A stretch of DNA of 64,000 bases. It comes from Cutaneotrichosporon cavernicola. Lineage: Eukaryota > Basidiomycota > Tremellomycetes > Trichosporonales > Trichosporonaceae. Below are positions 1 to 10,037 of this stretch, in pieces. A program made the position numbers and the translations under genes. Position 1 is the first letter of the stretch, and every line of letters starts with the position of its first letter. The stretch is taken from positions 372,001 to 436,000 of the forward strand of contig NC_083395.1 of the NCBI RefSeq assembly GCF_030864355.1, in the 5' to 3' direction. Under the pieces are notes generated by a model. The model saw only the letters and a list, made by a program, of their open reading frames with translations, ran no database searches and was not told the origin of the DNA.

Positions 1-2600
1 ACGTACAGTTTGTGCCGGAAGACATCATGGAATAGTGGTCGTGAGGTGTGAAGCCGAGAGGTTAGGCGATATATGAAGGGAGGAGGACGTCTATAGGAGG
101 GGTCGATCAGTACGCACGGGTGGGAAGTCGCAGACAGAAGTGTCTGGGGGAGATTCTCGCCCTCAGCGAAATCACCACTGGCCTATGGTCACACGCATTG
201 GGGAGAACTAAGCGCTATTTCCCTTGCTTTCCCAGACGATACTTGCAACCGAACTAAATGAGACCCGAACATCACTCGAATAGAGCCCCTCACAGACCTA
301 GATGCGTGGACGAGCGTCCACGTGTCGTGGAGATGTGGCTAGCCAGACCCAAGACCCACTCGACATTTCCCAGGTTTTCTGGGAATCTGGGAATCTGGCC
401 ATCAATCTGTCTCTGGCAGGCCGGTAGTGTTCGTCTGGAAGCTGTGTGACGGGGGGGAAGGATACATCGGTTTGGGAACTGCGAAAGCAAGGAAACATGA
501 AGAAAGCGAGTGGTGCGAGGTTGAAGGGTGGCGGTGGCGAGGCATGCGGGACGTGCGGTCGTCTTCACCACCCAAAATCACTCCCGGAAAGCGCGAGCTG
601 CACGGACACTAGACGTCGTAGTAAGGTGACAGTAGCGATGTGGGTTTTCCGCCTGGACTAGGCTCAGTCGGGAGGCAGACGCAGATCCATGGGAGTGGTC
701 ATAGCGTGGTTGCCGCTAAACCAATGGTTAGTTCTCACCCCTGCTGTCCTCATCCACAGCAACATGCTGTGCATTTCACTGACCGTCTGTATCTGTCTAC
801 TTTTCCCTTCCTGTCTCCTTTTCTCTACCTGTCTACTCTTCTCTACCTGTCCACTCATTCCCACACTACACGAGCTCACACTCGCCCACCTCGCCGCGGC
901 CGTCCATACTGTTCGTCCCTCGCAACCGCCAGCTCCTCCTCCAGACGCTTCACGACGCGATCACGCCATCTACCATCCCATCGAGAAGGTGCGTCTCGTC
1001 CTCATCTTGTTGCAGGGTACATTCCGCTTCCTCTGTTCGGTTCACAGCGAGGGACGTGACGGCAGCAGTCACGCGGGAGTCGCACGCCTCTAGGCCGAGC
1101 TGATTATGGGCCGCCTGGACCTTGGCCGGATTGAGACGGTCAGACGTGCGGGAGGCGTCGGTGCAGGCGACTGAGTCACCAGTGAAGTCGTTCTCCATGT
1201 CTCCGTGGTTGGCGATGTTGACCTGGAAGCGTGCGGAGATAAGGCGCCGCGTGTCATGGGGTCGACGGGTGCGATGGTGGTGATGGATATCACCTGGTAT
1301 CAACGCCAGTGAGAAGCAGCCGTTGGTGGCGACAAGAGCCGCGATGAAGTGGGAGCGGGGTCGCTTTCGGCGACTAGCCTTGGCGCCTGCGTCCAAGCAA
1401 TCACTCATCGAGGTGCGAGAGGTTTGGTGGCTCCCTCCAGCGAGGTTACAAGTCGGGAATCGACAGCGGGTTATGGACTTGACCTTGCTCTGCAGACACG
1501 AACCCGGATCGTTCTTGCTGAAGGACCCCATGGCGTTTAGTTACGTCCGGCGCCGAGCTCCGTGACAATCCGCATCGGCTCATCGATAACAGCGAGGCTT
1601 GGCTCCGCGCGACTCAAGGAGCCAGAGACAGAACCAAGACGAGGACGCGCGAGCGCAGCTTTCCGTCGCGGTAACTCGGGCAGTACGTGTCAATCTCCCG
1701 GTCGCTCACAACCTTCGCGCACCCTGGCACTAGTACGCCCGTGGACAGTCAGTGCTAGTTTCAAATGCTTGGTCAGCAGCAGTCCAGATCCCGGCAAACG
1801 CAATACGCAGCTGTCGCCGCCGAAACTATTCGCCGTCGGATTAGATAACCGGAGCACGCGTCGTGGGTCGAGGCTGCTTGCTGAGTGGATACCGCAAAGG
1901 ATATCTCCGAGTCGGGGTGTGCCTGCGGCCTAGAAGGTGGCAGATTGCTGGAATACGCGTGCCTGCCCCGCCTGATAGATATCGTTTGAGATGCAGGTTG
2001 ATACGCGTTTGAGATTGCGTTTGAGATTGCGATTGAGGGTACGCGTTGAATTTGAGAGATGTCGAGCGCGTTTGAGACGGCGCAACAGATAGTCCGAGGA
2101 CTGAAGCCGCGCAGCCGCGCGGCTACACCGCCACTACAGTACCATACTCTGCGGTGGTGTCCAACGTGCCATACCCTCTACATGCTCAGCTCATCAATAG
2201 TCAGCTCATCAATAGTCGCGACTAGTCACGAGACGTAGACACGATTATCTCGATGCCGTGGAATGCATAGATACATATATCGACGTATCCGTATCCTTTC
2301 GACGATGCGTGGACACATGTCAGAGGATGCACCGTATCGAGGGGTGAGAAATGGGTCGGCAACTTGTTTTGTGGGGGTCCGATAACGGAGATTCTTGTTA
2401 GCCTCGTGCCTCATTCCTCTGCCCACTCTGTTAGGCTCTGTTCCACTACCAACAAGCCTTGGCCGCACCCGGAATGTCTCACGACAAATGCGCACATGAC
2501 CATTGTTCTATCGTGTCCAAGACGCCGGATCAGATGGGGCCGATGAGAGCCGGTTCGGTCCTCATGGTGGGTCCTCATGTGGGCACTCAATGTGACGTGT
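1..2600. other. No supportable gene
   Basis: Open frames here (for example 950-1531 minus) show no recognisable domain, no consistent intron pattern and no clear start context. The stretch contains low-complexity GTTTGAGATT-type repetition near 1985-2080 and a 15-bp tandem duplication at 2187-2216. It may be intergenic DNA or eroded transposon sequence. Confidence 0.5.
2187..2216. repeat. 15-bp tandem duplication
   Basis: The 15-mer CAGCTCATCAATAGT occurs twice head to tail about 500 bp upstream of the formate dehydrogenase start. No function is apparent. Confidence 0.8.
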
Positions 2601-2620
2601 GAACTTGACCTAGCACAATC

Positions 2621-2630
2621 ATATATAAGG
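2621..2630 (+). promoter_or_regulatory. TATA box of the formate dehydrogenase gene
   Basis: ATATATAAGG lies 98 bp upstream of the FDH ATG at 2719 and is followed by a pyrimidine/ACAAC-rich leader (about 2660-2718), a good fit to a fungal core promoter for a strongly expressed gene. Assignment rests on position and sequence only. Confidence 0.6.
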
Positions 2631-2718
2631 ACTGTGGGAAGCGAAGCTTGTGCTCCATTCCAACAGCTTCTGCCTTCGCCTCTACCTCTTCCACACAAAC
2701 AACACCAACAACACCAAC

Positions 2719-3918
2719 ATGAAGGTTCTCATCATCCTGTACTCTGGTGGCCAGGCCGCTCAGGAGCAGCCCAAGCTCCTCGGCACCACTGAGAACAAGC
2801 TCGGCATCTACGACTGGCTCAAGGGTCTTGGTCACGAGTGAGTCTTCCCATCTGATGTGATGTTCGAGCGCCTCTCTGCGCTCGCTCCAACTCGGCTGAC
2901 CTCAGCGTCGTCGTCACCGACGACAAGGAAGGCCCCAACTCGGACTTCCAGAAGCACATTGTCGACGCCGAGATCCTCGTCACGACCCCCTTCCACCCCG
3001 GCTACCTCACGGCCGAGATCATGGACAAGGCCAAGAACCTCAAGCTCTGCGTCACTGCCGGTGTGGGATCCGACCACATCGACCTGAACGCGGCCAACAA
3101 GCACAAGATCACCGTGGCCGAGGTGTCGGGCTCCAACGTCGTCTCGGTCGCCGAGCAGGTCATCATGACCATGCTCGTCCTCGTGCGCAACTTTGTCCCT
3201 GCGCACGAGCAGATTGTCGCCCACAAGTGGAACGTCGCTCAGATCGCTCGCGACGCCTACGACCTTGAGGGTAAGGTTGTCGGCACCATCGGGTGCGGCC
3301 GTATTGGCTACCGTGTCCTCCAACGTCTCGAGCCTTTCAACTGCAAGGAACTCTTGTGGTTCGACTACACTGACCTCCCGGCCGACGCCGCCAAGGCTAT
3401 CAACGCCACCCGCGTCGCGACTCTGGACGAGCTCTTTGCCCGGTGTGACGTCATCACTGTCAACTGCCCTCTGCACGAGAGCACGCGCGGCCTCATCAAT
3501 GCCGACGCTATCAAGAAGATGAAGAAGGGTGTGTGGCTCATCAACACTGCCCGCGGCGCCATTTGCGACCGCATGGCTATCGTCGACGCCCTCGAGTCCG
3601 GCCACATTGCCGGATACGGCGGTGACGTCTGGGACGTCCAGCCAGCCCCGGCTGACCACCCCTGGCGCAACATGCGTGGCCCGAACGGAAACGGGAATGC
3701 CATGACTGCGCATTACAGTGGGACGACACTCGATGCCCAGGTAAGCCCCCTGCATGCGTAGAGTTGTCGTTGTGGATGCTGATGTCGTGAAGGCCCGTTA
3801 CGCCAAGGGAACCGAGGAAATTATCGACAATTACCTCAACGGCAAGCCCCAGAACCCCGCCAACGTCATCGTGGCGGACGGCAAGTACGCGACCCACGCC
3901 TACGGCCAGCGCAAGTAG
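2719..3918 (+). CDS. NAD-dependent formate dehydrogenase
   Basis: Cytosolic oxidation of formate to CO2 with reduction of NAD+. Exons 2719-2837, 2906-3740 and 3793-3918 join to 359 aa, a normal length for fungal FDH. Both introns are GT-AG; intron 1 has a CTGAC branch site. The N-terminus begins [13 protein letters not shown] as in fungal FDHs. Visible D-2-hydroxyacid dehydrogenase features are the dinucleotide-binding motif [13 protein letters not shown], the arginine-bearing NTARGAI segment, and the FDH signature [10 protein letters not shown] with the catalytic His near residue 291. The Asp in WFDYTD after the second strand fits NAD rather than NADP use (family knowledge). A copia element is inserted about 100 bp after the stop, and the last exon is duplicated at 16282-16431. 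Confidence 0.97.
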
Positions 3919-4015
3919 TCGAACAGAGGAAAGGATTACGGGTAGTTGTTGGATGCAGTTATGACGCTTTCCATTCGGGTACTGTGTTGTTGTTTTGAGG
4001 AAGTGGAGGTGGTGA

Positions 4016-4134
4016 TATCATGGATAGGGGGAGCTCATTTGGTCCCGCTTTGGTCCCGCTCTCGCTTCCCCCCTTTTTAGCCGTTTGTAGCCTCGTTCTG
4101 CTTCTTCTTCGATGTACACATATTCGTCTCCACA
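4016..4134 (+). repeat. 5' LTR of the copia element
   Basis: 119 bp starting TATCATGGATAG and ending CGTCTCCACA. The start is fixed by the preceding 5-bp target duplication and by the point where both LTR copies begin to match. The ends are TAT...ACA rather than the usual TG...CA. Confidence 0.92.
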
Positions 4135-4146
4135 GATTAAGAGTCT
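4135..4146 (+). promoter_or_regulatory. Retrotransposon primer-binding site (half-tRNA type)
   Basis: The bases directly after the 5' LTR, GATTAAGAGTCT, are complementary to the anticodon arm of tRNA-Lys(CUU), whose loop contains CTCTTAA (recalled from known tRNAs, not visible in this window). That would mean priming from a tRNA fragment cut in the anticodon arm, as known for Drosophila copia and yeast Ty5 with initiator tRNA. The primer identity is inference. Confidence 0.55.
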
Positions 4147-4327
4147 ATTCTCTCTATCGACTCCATACAACTCGTACGTACATCGCCATTTGTCGCTAGC
4201 CTTTTTCCCGCAGCGAGCTACGTGCCCCAGTAGAAGACCTCAAACCCTTCTTTTATAGACCTCCGGAGTCGCCCAGTAATCTACAGCGAGCTCCGGCAAC
4301 CCTCACCTCTTTCCACCTTCCCCCACC

Positions 4328-5587
4328 ATGGGCGATCGTCCCCCTCATACGACCGTTGATGCCTACCGCACCATCCCCCTCCTGACAGGGCCCGAGAACT
4401 TCCAGCAATGGCAGGAGTCCGTTGACGCCTTCGCCCGCTGCAAGAACCTCATCCGCATCTTCAAGGGCACCGACACGGAGCCCTTTCGCCGACCCATTCC
4501 GCCCCACGTCGCGGCTGGCACCCCCGAATACCTCAGCATCCGCCCCAGCACCGACCGCGCTGGCGACAACCCACCCATAGGCGCACTCCAGACAGTCACC
4601 TTCCCCGCGGCGCACGGCCCCGCACTCGATGATGACGACATGGCCAAGTGGGAGTCATGGCAGGCACGTGAGAATCCCGCCCATGCAGCCATTATGGAGA
4701 CCATTTCCGCCAACCTCCGCTCCACCATCCACAATGCCTGGTCTGCCTTTGACTGCCTCGCCACTCTCCAGAGCAAGTTCATCACCACCTCGGGAAGCCA
4801 CAAGCGTGCCGCCAAGGCCAAGGTCATCTCACTCTGACTGCGCGAAAACTCAACGCCGCAGGAGATGCGCTCGCATCTCGAAACCTTCCGCTACTATCTC
4901 CACCAGTCTGAACTAGTCGGCGTCCCTTGGACAGACTTCGACCGCAGTGACGTCTTCCTCAACTCCCTTCCCGACGACATGACCGAACTTATCCACCTGA
5001 AGTGGGACACGGCCTGCGTGTCCGTCGGCCGCGAAGAGGACTTTGAAATCCTCATGACCACTTATAGCTCCTTCACTGAGCAACGCCGCCTTCGCTGGGA
5101 AGCTTCCGAGGGCGTTGCTGCCGCCCCCGGCATCCTGAAGCCCGCTCGCAAGAACGCCGAAGCTTCGGGCCTCGGCCGTAGACCCAACATCTACAGCAGA
5201 GACAGCCGCCCGAACGCCGGGTGCCGCACCCAGACCAACAACACTCCCCCCGACGCTGTCTGCACCCACTGCGAGCGCCCTTACCACACCAAAGATGCCT
5301 GTTTCGAACACGACGCTGGCCTTCCCTCCGCAAGCGAACGCCGCCGCCGCATCGCCGCAGCGTGCAAAGCCAAGAGCCTCACTCCCCGCAACTTGAACTC
5401 CCCCCCGCGCCCCGATATGAAGAACATCGCAGCCGCGACCACAGACTACACCAGCGATGTCACACATCGACCGTGCCGTGGGCATAACGCCCTAAACACC
5501 GATGCCGTTCCCAACGAGCGTAGTGCGAGTTGGTGTTCCGTATCGCTAGTCGAGCGAGTCCTGCGCTGGGGCTGCGGAGTGAAGTAG
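4328..5587 (+). pseudogene. copia gag, broken by an in-frame stop
   Basis: A single frame from the ATG at 4328 is interrupted by TGA at 4835-4837 and stays open again to 5587. The N-terminal half (LTGPENFQQWQ region) and middle (about 4865-5100) have copia gag character. A CX2CX4HX4C zinc knuckle is encoded at about 5261-5302. Homology to gag fades after about 5460, where unrelated sequence begins. Nothing indicates a programmed readthrough context, so a nonsense mutation is the simplest reading. Confidence 0.85.
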
Positions 5588-5895
5588 GAGTGAGCTGTCC
5601 CGCAAGGGACACTGCCGTCTAGGTGGCAACCGTATTGGGAACCAGACCGTAGAATGACATGACTAGAGTACAAGTTACTATGTACGGTAGGCTATATACT
5701 CCACCGTCCGGCGGTGGTCAGTCTCTACGGCACGTGACTTAGGCCATGTGTTACTAACGGGGGTATATCTATGTATGTGTCGTACGTCATAAGAGAAGGG
5801 GTGATACGCCGACGGTCCATGACACCACTTCCTCTGACGCCATCGCCCTCATCGCAGACGAGCCGTCAATCGTCCTCCCTGAACCTGACGAAGAC

Positions 5896-7527
5896 ATGCT
5901 CCTCATCAACGAGCTCATCGTAGCAGCACTACATGAACCGCCCAGCCTAGCGGAGCCCGCCACCTACGCTCAAGCCATGTCGGGCCCCAACGCTGCCAAG
6001 TGGCGGGTCGCCTGGCAAGAGGAGCTAACCCAGCTTGCCAACATGGGCTCATGGGAAGAAGCCACTCCGCCACCAGGTGCCAAGATGCTCACCGCCAAGC
6101 CCGTCTTCCAGATCAAGACCCAGGATGGCAAGGTCACGCGCTTCAAGGCCCACTGCACTATCCGCGGATGTGCGCAACGGCCCGGCATCCACTACGACGA
6201 CACATTCCAACCCGTCAGTCGAGCTTCCTCCCTCCGCCTCCTACTCACCATCGCCGCGACCCACGACCTCGAAGTCCTCAGCGCCGACTTCGACGCCGCG
6301 TACCTCAACGCACCCATCGACAAGGAGGAACTGTACGTACGGTTCCCGCCAGGATACCAACCATCCGACCTGACAGCAACTTGCCTCCGCCTGCTCAAAT
6401 CTGTCTACGGCCTCAAACAAGCAGGTCACCTATGGTGGAAGCTAGTGGAGGACGCTCTCGTCGAGTACGGTTGCCAACGCGTCCAATCTGAGTGGGGCCT
6501 ATACACGCTCTGCACCGACAACAAGACCACCCTACTCGTCCTGCTCTACGTCAATGACATCGTCGCCACCTGCATCCGCAGCAAGTCAGGCAAGAGCCAA
6601 GCCACAGACCTGTTCGAATTCCTTGGATCCCGCTTCTCCATTACCATCCTCGGACCCATCACACACATCCTGGGCGTCACAGTCACCCGCAACCCCGCCA
6701 ACCGCAGCGTCGCCATCTCACAGACCGCATTCATCGACACGATCACTGACGGACTGCCGGGCCTATCACCCGTGATTGCCAAGCATGCCCCCCTTCCTAC
6801 ACCCCTTCCTCGCTCACCAGACGAGCCCCCAGCATCACCCGCAGCCGCCTGTGCCTACGGTACCCTTATCGGCAAGCTCCTGTGGCTCGCCTTCATGACC
6901 CGCCCCGACGTCTCCTTCGCCGTCTCCTATTTGGCTCGCTACACCCACGCCCCCACTGACTACCACATCGCTCTAGCTGTACGTGTTGTCGCCTACCTCG
7001 CCAACACCCGCGCGATGACCCTCCAGCTCGGAGGAGCCCCTGCACCCCTCACCGTGTACACGGACTCCGACTGGTGTGCAGACCGCGACCAGCGACGATC
7101 CACCTCCAGTCTTGCAGCCTTCCTCAACGGATCGCTCATCAACTGGTCATCCCGCAGGCAGCGTCTCGTCGCCCACTCCACAATGGAAGCCGAGTACATC
7201 GCCGCAGCTGACGCCTCACACGAAATCCTCTGGATGCGCACGCTCCTGAACGAGATTGGTCTGCCTATGACGCAGCCCACACAACTCCACATCGATAACC
7301 AGGCCGCCATCCGGCTAGCCGCAAATCCCACGCTACATGAAAGGAGCAAACACATCGAGCTCCGCCACCACATTATCCGACAGCTTGTAGACCTCGGAAT
7401 TATTACACTACACTATGTCCCGACCGGCCAACAGCGGGCCGACGGCTTCACCAAACCCTTGTCCGGCCCAAACACGGCCAACTTCCGCAATGACATTCGA
7501 CTCACGCTTCCGTCCACAAACATGTAA
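5896..7527 (+). pseudogene. copia pol remnant: reverse transcriptase and RNase H
   Basis: 543 codons are open from the first ATG; the frame extends upstream to about 5800. It carries the copia-type RT core (KPVFQIK, DFDAAYLNAP, KSVYGLKQA) and the RNase H/tether end (YTDSDWCAD, STMEAEYIAA, DNQAAI, RSKHIELRHH). The catalytic YVDD box reads YVND, losing one metal-binding Asp. There is no integrase HHCC or DDE segment and no protease. It is an internal-deletion derivative, listed as a pseudogene although the frame itself is intact. Confidence 0.9.
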
Positions 7528-7550
7528 TCGACCAGCACTCGCCTCCTACG

Positions 7551-7561
7551 GCTAGGGGGAG
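7551..7561 (+). promoter_or_regulatory. Polypurine tract
   Basis: GCTAGGGGGAG lies immediately before the 3' LTR start at 7562, the expected position of the plus-strand primer. It independently supports the LTR boundary. Confidence 0.75.
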
Positions 7562-7680
7562 TATCATGGATAGGGGGAGCTCATTTGGTCCCGCTTTGGT
7601 CCCGCTCTCGCTTCCCCCCTTTTTAGCCGTTTGTAGCCTCGTTCTGTTTCTTCTTCGATGTACACATATTCGTCTCCACA
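7562..7680 (+). repeat. 3' LTR of the copia element
   Basis: 119 bp, identical to the 5' LTR except for T at 7647. It is followed at once by the second GGTGA target-site copy (7681-7685). Confidence 0.93.
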
Positions 7681-7722
7681 GGTGATATCGCGGTTTGCTC
7701 CCGTTATTCGCCCTGCCTCCCT

Positions 7723-7776
7723 GTTCCCATTTCGCCCTCAAGTTCCCATTTCGCCCTCAAGTTCCCATTTCGCCCT
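7723..7776. repeat. 19-bp tandem repeat, about 2.8 copies
   Basis: Unit GTTCCCATTTCGCCCTCAA is repeated three times (the last truncated) just after the retrotransposon. A pyrimidine-rich, GCCTCGTC-containing region follows to about 7850. Confidence 0.85.
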
Positions 7777-8130
7777 GTCTCAGTTTCCGACGATCCCGAC
7801 TCGCCTCGTGCAAGTTCCCACCTCGCCTCGTCTCCTCGCTTCCGCAAACAGCCTCCATATCCTTGTATATAATCGTAGGATCTCATTCTCTCATTCGATG
7901 TATCTCATTCCGTCATTCCGTTTCCACAGGTGAGTGTGTCTGAGTGTGTCTGTGTGTGTGTATGATGGTGGCATTGAAACGGTGTGTGTTGAACGCTGTT
8001 GACGCCTTGTTCATCTTTTCCCACTCGCCATTCACTCTCTCCACTCTAGTTGACACTCACTCTCTTCATCTACTTGCGCAACAACACACACCAGCTCTAT
8101 CTACCTCTACTTTTCCTGACACTCACCAGT

Positions 8131-9256
8131 ATGGATCCAAAGCGCCCCGTGAGTACATCGATCACTTCACCTTGACCCCTTTACCTTCCTTCCCTCACCT
8201 TCCTTGCCGGGCCTTCCTCCCCGTTCCCAAAAGCGTGTCATCAGGCCTGCGCTTGTGGCTGGCTACCCATCTGTGGTAGCTTTGATTGTCTGCATCGACT
8301 CTTCTGCATCGACTCTCTCGTTGGGTATCGGAGAGACCGACAGTGATGAACATTGGCAGGAGAGAGGCTTACGATTAGACTGGTGCTAGTGCCCGCGCTG
8401 GTTCGACCCAGGCGGGCACGCTTTAACCCGGCCCTTCTGGGCAGCAAGCAACGAGGAACGAGGAGGGGGACAAGGAGGGAGACAAGGAGGGAGACTCTGA
8501 CGGAGACTCTGACGGAGACTCTGACGGAGACACCGGCGACAAGTACCAGAATGAGGATGACGACGAGAGTGATGATGCGGAGGAGGTGAGTACCTGGCCA
8601 TGAGACCGTCTGACACTGTCAGGAACTACCCAAAGGCAAACGAGGTCAAGGAATCAAGCCCGGCAAGGGCAAGGGGAAGGGCAAGGAGAAGGACAAGGGC
8701 GAGGACAAGACCAAGGGCAAGGGCAAGGAGAAGGGCAAAGACAAGGAGAAAGGCAAGGACAAGGACAAGCCAACCCATAGCAAGCGTAAGGCTGGCACTG
8801 GTGCTCGGGCCCCCGCAAAGAAGAAGAAGATGATGAACGACGTCGAGAGCGATCAAGTGAGTTCCCTGTTCATTATGAATTGGCTGACTGAGCAGGATGA
8901 GGACGGCCTAGTCACGTCGAGTTATGCCACGCGCAAGCCACGGGTCAGTGATGCCTTCCGTTACGGGAAATAAAACTGACTTTCAGGAGATCTCCGACAA
9001 GGTGCCCTCGACAGTCGACTCCGAATTTAGCTTGCTCGCAGCGGGTAGCATTATGGAGGTGCTCGAGCACGCAAACCGGCTCAAACAGGTGGAGCTTCGC
9101 CACCGCGGCGTGGATGATCCCGTTGTTAACGACGGTCACAAACCCTCCTCGTATACCGATTTCAAAGGGCTGTACCAGACAGCGATTCGCAAGAACGCCC
9201 CGAAGAATGGCCGCGAAGATGACGTTACCAAGGATGCCGAGGGCGAGGTTGGATGA
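8131..9256 (+). CDS. Accessory gene A: lysine-rich charged protein, function unknown
   Basis: A spliced plus-strand gene. Clear exons are 8131-8148 (MDPKRP), an acidic exon ending 8585, 8623-8856, 8896-8943 and 8987-9256, which closes in frame at TGA. One or two exons between 8149 and about 8450 are not resolved. The visible protein has an acidic GDSDGDSDG repeat stretch, a long Lys/Gly/Glu/Asp stretch made of KGKGKE-type units ending in a KKKK nuclear-localisation-like motif, and a C-terminal 90-residue region with a possible helix (MEVLEHANRLKQVELRH). No known domain is recognised. It is convergent with recombinase gene YR1 and lies inside the FDH-flanked island, so it could be element cargo. 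Nuclear location is inferred from composition only. Confidence 0.55.
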
Positions 9257-10037
9257 AAGGAGCTTGGGGACGGTGGTGAGAAGGAGGCTGAACAACCTGG
9301 CGAGGATAGTAACAGTGATGAGGGTGGAGCCAGCTGAGGTCAAGCGTTGTTGTGTAAGAGGGAGCATTGTAGATTTCCTAATGTCTGTACATAGTGGTAT
9401 CAAGCAATGGACTTTGGGAAGCAGGGTACAACTGTACAACTCCTGAGCGCCTCTAACGGTCACTAACCCCCGCCCTTACCCTCTCAGTCGTTCACAACAA
9501 GTCCAGCCACGTATGCAGAAGAAGACTACAGCAGATACGAGCCGATAAGTATGAGCTGTGGCCCGGCTACCCTGGACGCACGGAGCGCAGGGATGTTTCA
9601 ACAGATCAAAAGCTAACCGAGCGTCGTACAAGCGCAGCGAGGTGCTTTGAAGGGAATTATAAGCCGCTCCTCGAGTAGAGGAGGTCAATACTACGATAGA
9701 ACCATAGGGGGGGACTAGACGTAGTATGGCATGGTGTAAGGTGTACATACAAAGTATCTACTTAAGTAACCACCGACCGGCGGCCGTGGCCAGTTTCAGG
9801 GCCTCGGCCGAAACCGAACCTATCACCAGCCCACGAAGCGAGCGGGTACTTGGATAGAGATACAAGTTTAGGGGCACGACGAGGGTAGGTGTTGCGCCCA
9901 GTCTCCGAGGATAAGTAGCGTCCATGGTCGTGATATGCAATGCTGGCGGACAGTAAAACGAGGCATGAATGTTCATACTACCTGCTGTTGAAGGTACAAG
10001 CCAACTTTACATGTCTACCAATTCCCCAACGTTACTT
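9257..10037. other. No gene seen between gene A and YR1
   Basis: This stretch holds the convergent 3' ends of gene A and YR1. Around 9769-9797 is a CCACCG...CGGCGG...GTGG inverted-repeat motif resembling one at about 5711-5727 inside the copia filler. No coding frame with recognisable content was found. Confidence 0.5.

Larger units (their letters stand above)
4011..7685 (+). mobile_element. Degenerate Ty1/copia LTR retrotransposon
   Basis: A complete insertion bounded by a 5-bp target duplication, GGTGA at 4011-4015 and 7681-7685. LTRs lie at 4016-4134 and 7562-7680, each 119 bp with a single difference (C at 4101, T at 7647), so insertion was recent. Inside are a primer-binding site, a gag interrupted by one stop codon, a reverse transcriptase/RNase H segment, and a polypurine tract. 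Protease and integrase are missing, replaced by about 330 bp of unrelated sequence, so the copy is non-autonomous. With the RT-RNase H region at the 3' end and no visible integrase downstream, the order fits copia rather than gypsy. Confidence 0.93.

Noticed and set aside
950..1531. 193-codon minus-strand frame
   Set aside because: No domain, biased and patternless composition, no splice partners and no leader-like sequence before the start.
4016..4030. LTR start placed at TGGATAG to obtain TG...CA ends
   Set aside because: The 3' LTR shares TATCA before that point, and only a start at 4016 gives matching target duplications (GGTGA) and an adjoining polypurine tract.
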